A stretch of DNA of 7,648 nucleotides from Oxalobacteraceae bacterium UBA7693. GTDB lineage: Bacteria > Pseudomonadota > Gammaproteobacteria > Burkholderiales > Burkholderiaceae_D. Shown in pieces: positions 6,391 through 7,648 of the stretch (position 1 is its first letter; every line of letters begins with the position of its first letter). The notes below the pieces were generated by a model. The model made no database searches. It saw only the letters and a list, made by a program, of their open reading frames with translations, and was not told the DNA's origin. The DNA is taken from NCBI GenBank assembly GCA_002482715.1, contig DLGN01000213.1:12245-19892 (forward strand). The letters are read 5' to 3'. Made by a program: the position numbers and the translations under genes.

Positions 6391-6567
6391 ACACCAACCT
6401 CAAAAAAGCAAAAGCAAGCGACCATTAAACCATTAGATTATTTTGCCAATTTGGGTAACACGCGAAATGAAAAAATGGCGCTGCCATACTTCAGCGGACA
6501 CTACACGCTTGAGCAAGTTGGCCAATATTTTGGGGTAAGTTATGGGACGGTGAGTCGTGTTGATTGA
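6391..6567 (+). pseudogene. RAYT remnant C, C-terminal helix-turn-helix tail
   Basis: After TGA 6388-6390 the frame reads TPTSKKQKQATIKPLDYFAN, LGNTRNEKMALPYFSGHY, TLEQVGQYFGVSYGTVSRVD and then TGA 6565-6567. It aligns along its length with the tail of remnant A (KSFDCFVNLGKTINENIALV, then SGDYSLEQAGQDFGVGYAMV). The HTH here is undamaged, but the tail lacks eight codons (24 bp) that remnant A has between two copies of AGTCGTG. There is no start codon or upstream transposase core, so it is a fragment. Confidence 0.8.
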
Positions 6568-6572
6568 TCATT

Positions 6573-6586
6573 AAATGTCAAACGTA
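6573..6586 (-). repeat. Right terminal repeat of RAYT remnant C
   Basis: AAATGTCAAACGTA lies 5 bp after the RAYT stop, the same position as the remnant A right end. It matches GAATGTCAAATGTA with two differences. Confidence 0.6.
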
Positions 6587-6692
6587 TGGACTAGCCTCTA
6601 AATGCTATGAATCGACAGTGATTCAAAATGTGATTGATTTGTGGTGATATGGAATGCCAAAACTAGGCATGACTTTGTTGGGCACATCGCGG

Positions 6693-6721
6693 TTACAATG
6701 ATTAAAAGAAAATCATTGTAA
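6693..6721. promoter_or_regulatory. Perfect 11-bp inverted repeat, operator candidate upstream of the catalase-family gene
   Basis: TTACAATGATT (6693-6703) and its exact complement AATCATTGTAA (6711-6721) flank the 7-nt spacer AAAAGAA, ending 25 nt before the ATG at 6747. A -10-like TACAAT (6694-6699) lies inside the left arm, so a bound dimeric repressor would block transcription. Which regulator family binds is unknown, and no regulator gene is next to it. A short hairpin is the alternative, but the AT-rich stem and position favour an operator. Confidence 0.5.
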
Positions 6722-6746
6722 TCATCATGTTTGCAAAGGAAAATGC

Positions 6747-7648
6747 ATGTCATCGACTCAATTGGGACAAGAACAAATTGCGGCTGGAGAACAGCAGTTT
6801 ATTGACAATTTGGCGCAACGATTAAAGGCAAAAATCGTCTCCGATTACCCAAGCGGTGTGATGCGACGCGACGCGCACCCGAAAATGCATGGTTTGGTGA
6901 AAGCACAATTTGAAGTCGAGGCTAACCTAGCACCCGAACTGCAGATTGGTATTTTTAAAACCGCGGCTAACTGGCCAGCATGGATACGTTTTTCCAATCA
7001 AAATGCGACCATGCAAGACGATATCAAACCTGATATTCGCGGTATGGCGATCAAACTGATGGGCGTGCCCGGTAAAAAACTACTGGAGCATGAGCTAGAT
7101 GCCCCGACACAGGATTTTATCGTCATCAGCACCAAGGTGTTTATCACACGTACGCCAGAAGAGTTTGATGCCTTAGTGAAAGCCTTGATGGGCAATCGGT
7201 TGTCGCAAATTTGGTTTTTCGTCTCGCATCTTCGTGCCACCATCAATTTGCTACGCGCAAGCAAAAAGGTTGCCAATCCTTTGCAGCTTGAATACTTCAG
7301 CACCACGCCGTATTTGTTTGGTAGTACTGCAGCCAAGTATTGCGTGCGTCCACATATTGCGCAAGCGGATCCAATCCCAAGCAATCCAAGCTCAGACTAC
7401 TTGCGCGACGCCATGCGTGCACAATTGTCCAAAGGCGAAGCCCTCTTTGACTTCATGGTGCAATTGCAAACGGATGCGCAAAGTATGCCAATCGAAGATT
7501 CAAGTGTTGAGTGGGATGAGCGTGTCTCACCTTTTCGCAAGGTAGCGACGATACGCATTAACCAACAAGAATTTGATACGGAAGTGCGGCGCAACTACGG
7601 CGAAAACCTCTCATTCACGCCTTGGCATAGCCTGCCAGAACACCGCCC
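6747..7648 (+). CDS. Catalase-family haem protein, C-terminus outside window
   Basis: There are 300 codons and two bases from ATG 6747 to the edge. AGGA (6737-6740) lies 6 nt upstream. Members of this divergent catalase family are soluble haem proteins of roughly 330-370 residues, so most of it is here. Visible family blocks are RRDAHPKMHGLVKAQFEV (40-57; His44 is the likely distal haem His), WPAWIRFSNQ (76-85), KPDIRGMAIKLMG (94-106), DFIVISTKVFI (123-133) and EYFSTTPYLFG followed by AAKYCVRP (182-202). The end contains RRNYGENLSFTPWHSLPEHR, the usual near-C-terminal motif. The likely role is peroxide or organic-peroxide handling. It differs from classical catalases in lacking their long N-terminal arm and the usual FxRD...FPD signature, so high catalase activity should not be assumed. 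No signal peptide is present. Confidence 0.85.
   Translation, partial: MSSTQLGQEQIAAGEQQFIDNLAQRLKAKIVSDYPSGVMRRDAHPKMHGLVKAQFEVEANLAPELQIGIFKTAANWPAWIRFSNQNATMQDDIKPDIRGMAIKLMGVPGKKLLEHELDAPTQDFIVISTKVFITRTPEEFDALVKALMGNRLSQIWFFVSHLRATINLLRASKKVANPLQLEYFSTTPYLFGSTAAKYCVRPHIAQADPIPSNPSSDYLRDAMRAQLSKGEALFDFMVQLQTDAQSMPIEDSSVEWDERVSPFRKVATIRINQQEFDTEVRRNYGENLSFTPWHSLPEHR

Larger units (their letters stand above)
4064..6586 (+). mobile_element. Possible second RAYT element (B plus C) split around a GGDEF gene
   Basis: A left end (4064-4082) and RAYT N-terminal part (4132 to about 4530) lie to the left of the diguanylate cyclase gene. A RAYT C-terminal part (6391-6567) and an inverted end (6573-6586) lie to its right, all in the same orientation. 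The pieces are complementary, with only the WSSY to LGDxxF section missing, so they could be one element interrupted by a roughly 1.8-kb segment. They could equally be two separate remnants. Element A has the same layout. Confidence 0.4.

Noticed and set aside
4064..6586. CRISPR array or tRNA-associated integration site
   Set aside because: No regularly spaced repeats and no tRNA-like cloverleaf sequence were seen. The repeats present are explained by RAYT element ends.
6998..7384. Minus-strand ORF of 128 codons opposite the catalase-family gene
   Set aside because: It is a shadow of a frame whose conserved blocks continue across the whole stretch.

Overview
The window is about 7.6 kb of moderate-GC DNA. 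It looks like a Pseudomonadota chromosome, most likely betaproteobacterial. That guess rests on the gene types: an O-GlcNAc-transferase-like protein, a PAS-GAF-GGDEF protein, a catalase-family protein and an LAAC-type lipoprotein. The decayed REP-associated tyrosine transposases (RAYTs) with a C-terminal helix-turn-helix tail point the same way. Taxonomy is inference; no rRNA or other marker gene is present.

Layout. At the left edge is the 5' part of a minus-strand gene with a GT41/SPINDLY-like motif near its end (1-939). From 1015 to about 2318 lies a decay zone. It holds a reading frame broken by two stops, then a RAYT remnant in two pieces (1284-1418 and 1938-2294) bounded by a 15-bp inverted repeat. 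Between the pieces sits an apparently intact minus-strand gene for an unrecognised 137-residue protein. A perfect 42-bp palindrome (2491-2532) and a plausible promoter come next, then a 362-residue lipoprotein built from six S-x-D-x-x-x-W repeats, a predicted beta-propeller (2775-3863).

A second decay zone begins at 4064 with another copy of the same end sequence. It is followed by the N-terminal part of a RAYT (4132-4590, three in-frame stops). A minus-strand PAS-GAF-GGDEF diguanylate cyclase gene comes next (6041-4587), then an AT-rich gap, a RAYT C-terminal remnant (6391-6567) and another inverted end (6573-6586). The right edge carries most of a plus-strand catalase-family gene preceded by a perfect 11-bp inverted repeat that looks like an operator.

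How it fits together. The intact genes do not form an operon or an obvious shared pathway. What links the region is the repeated RAYT element: remnants of at least two copies, sharing terminal inverted repeats, each enclosing a gene in the opposite orientation. This nested arrangement, the shared ends and the perfect palindrome are the most unusual parts. No complete defence system, CRISPR array, tRNA or rRNA is visible.
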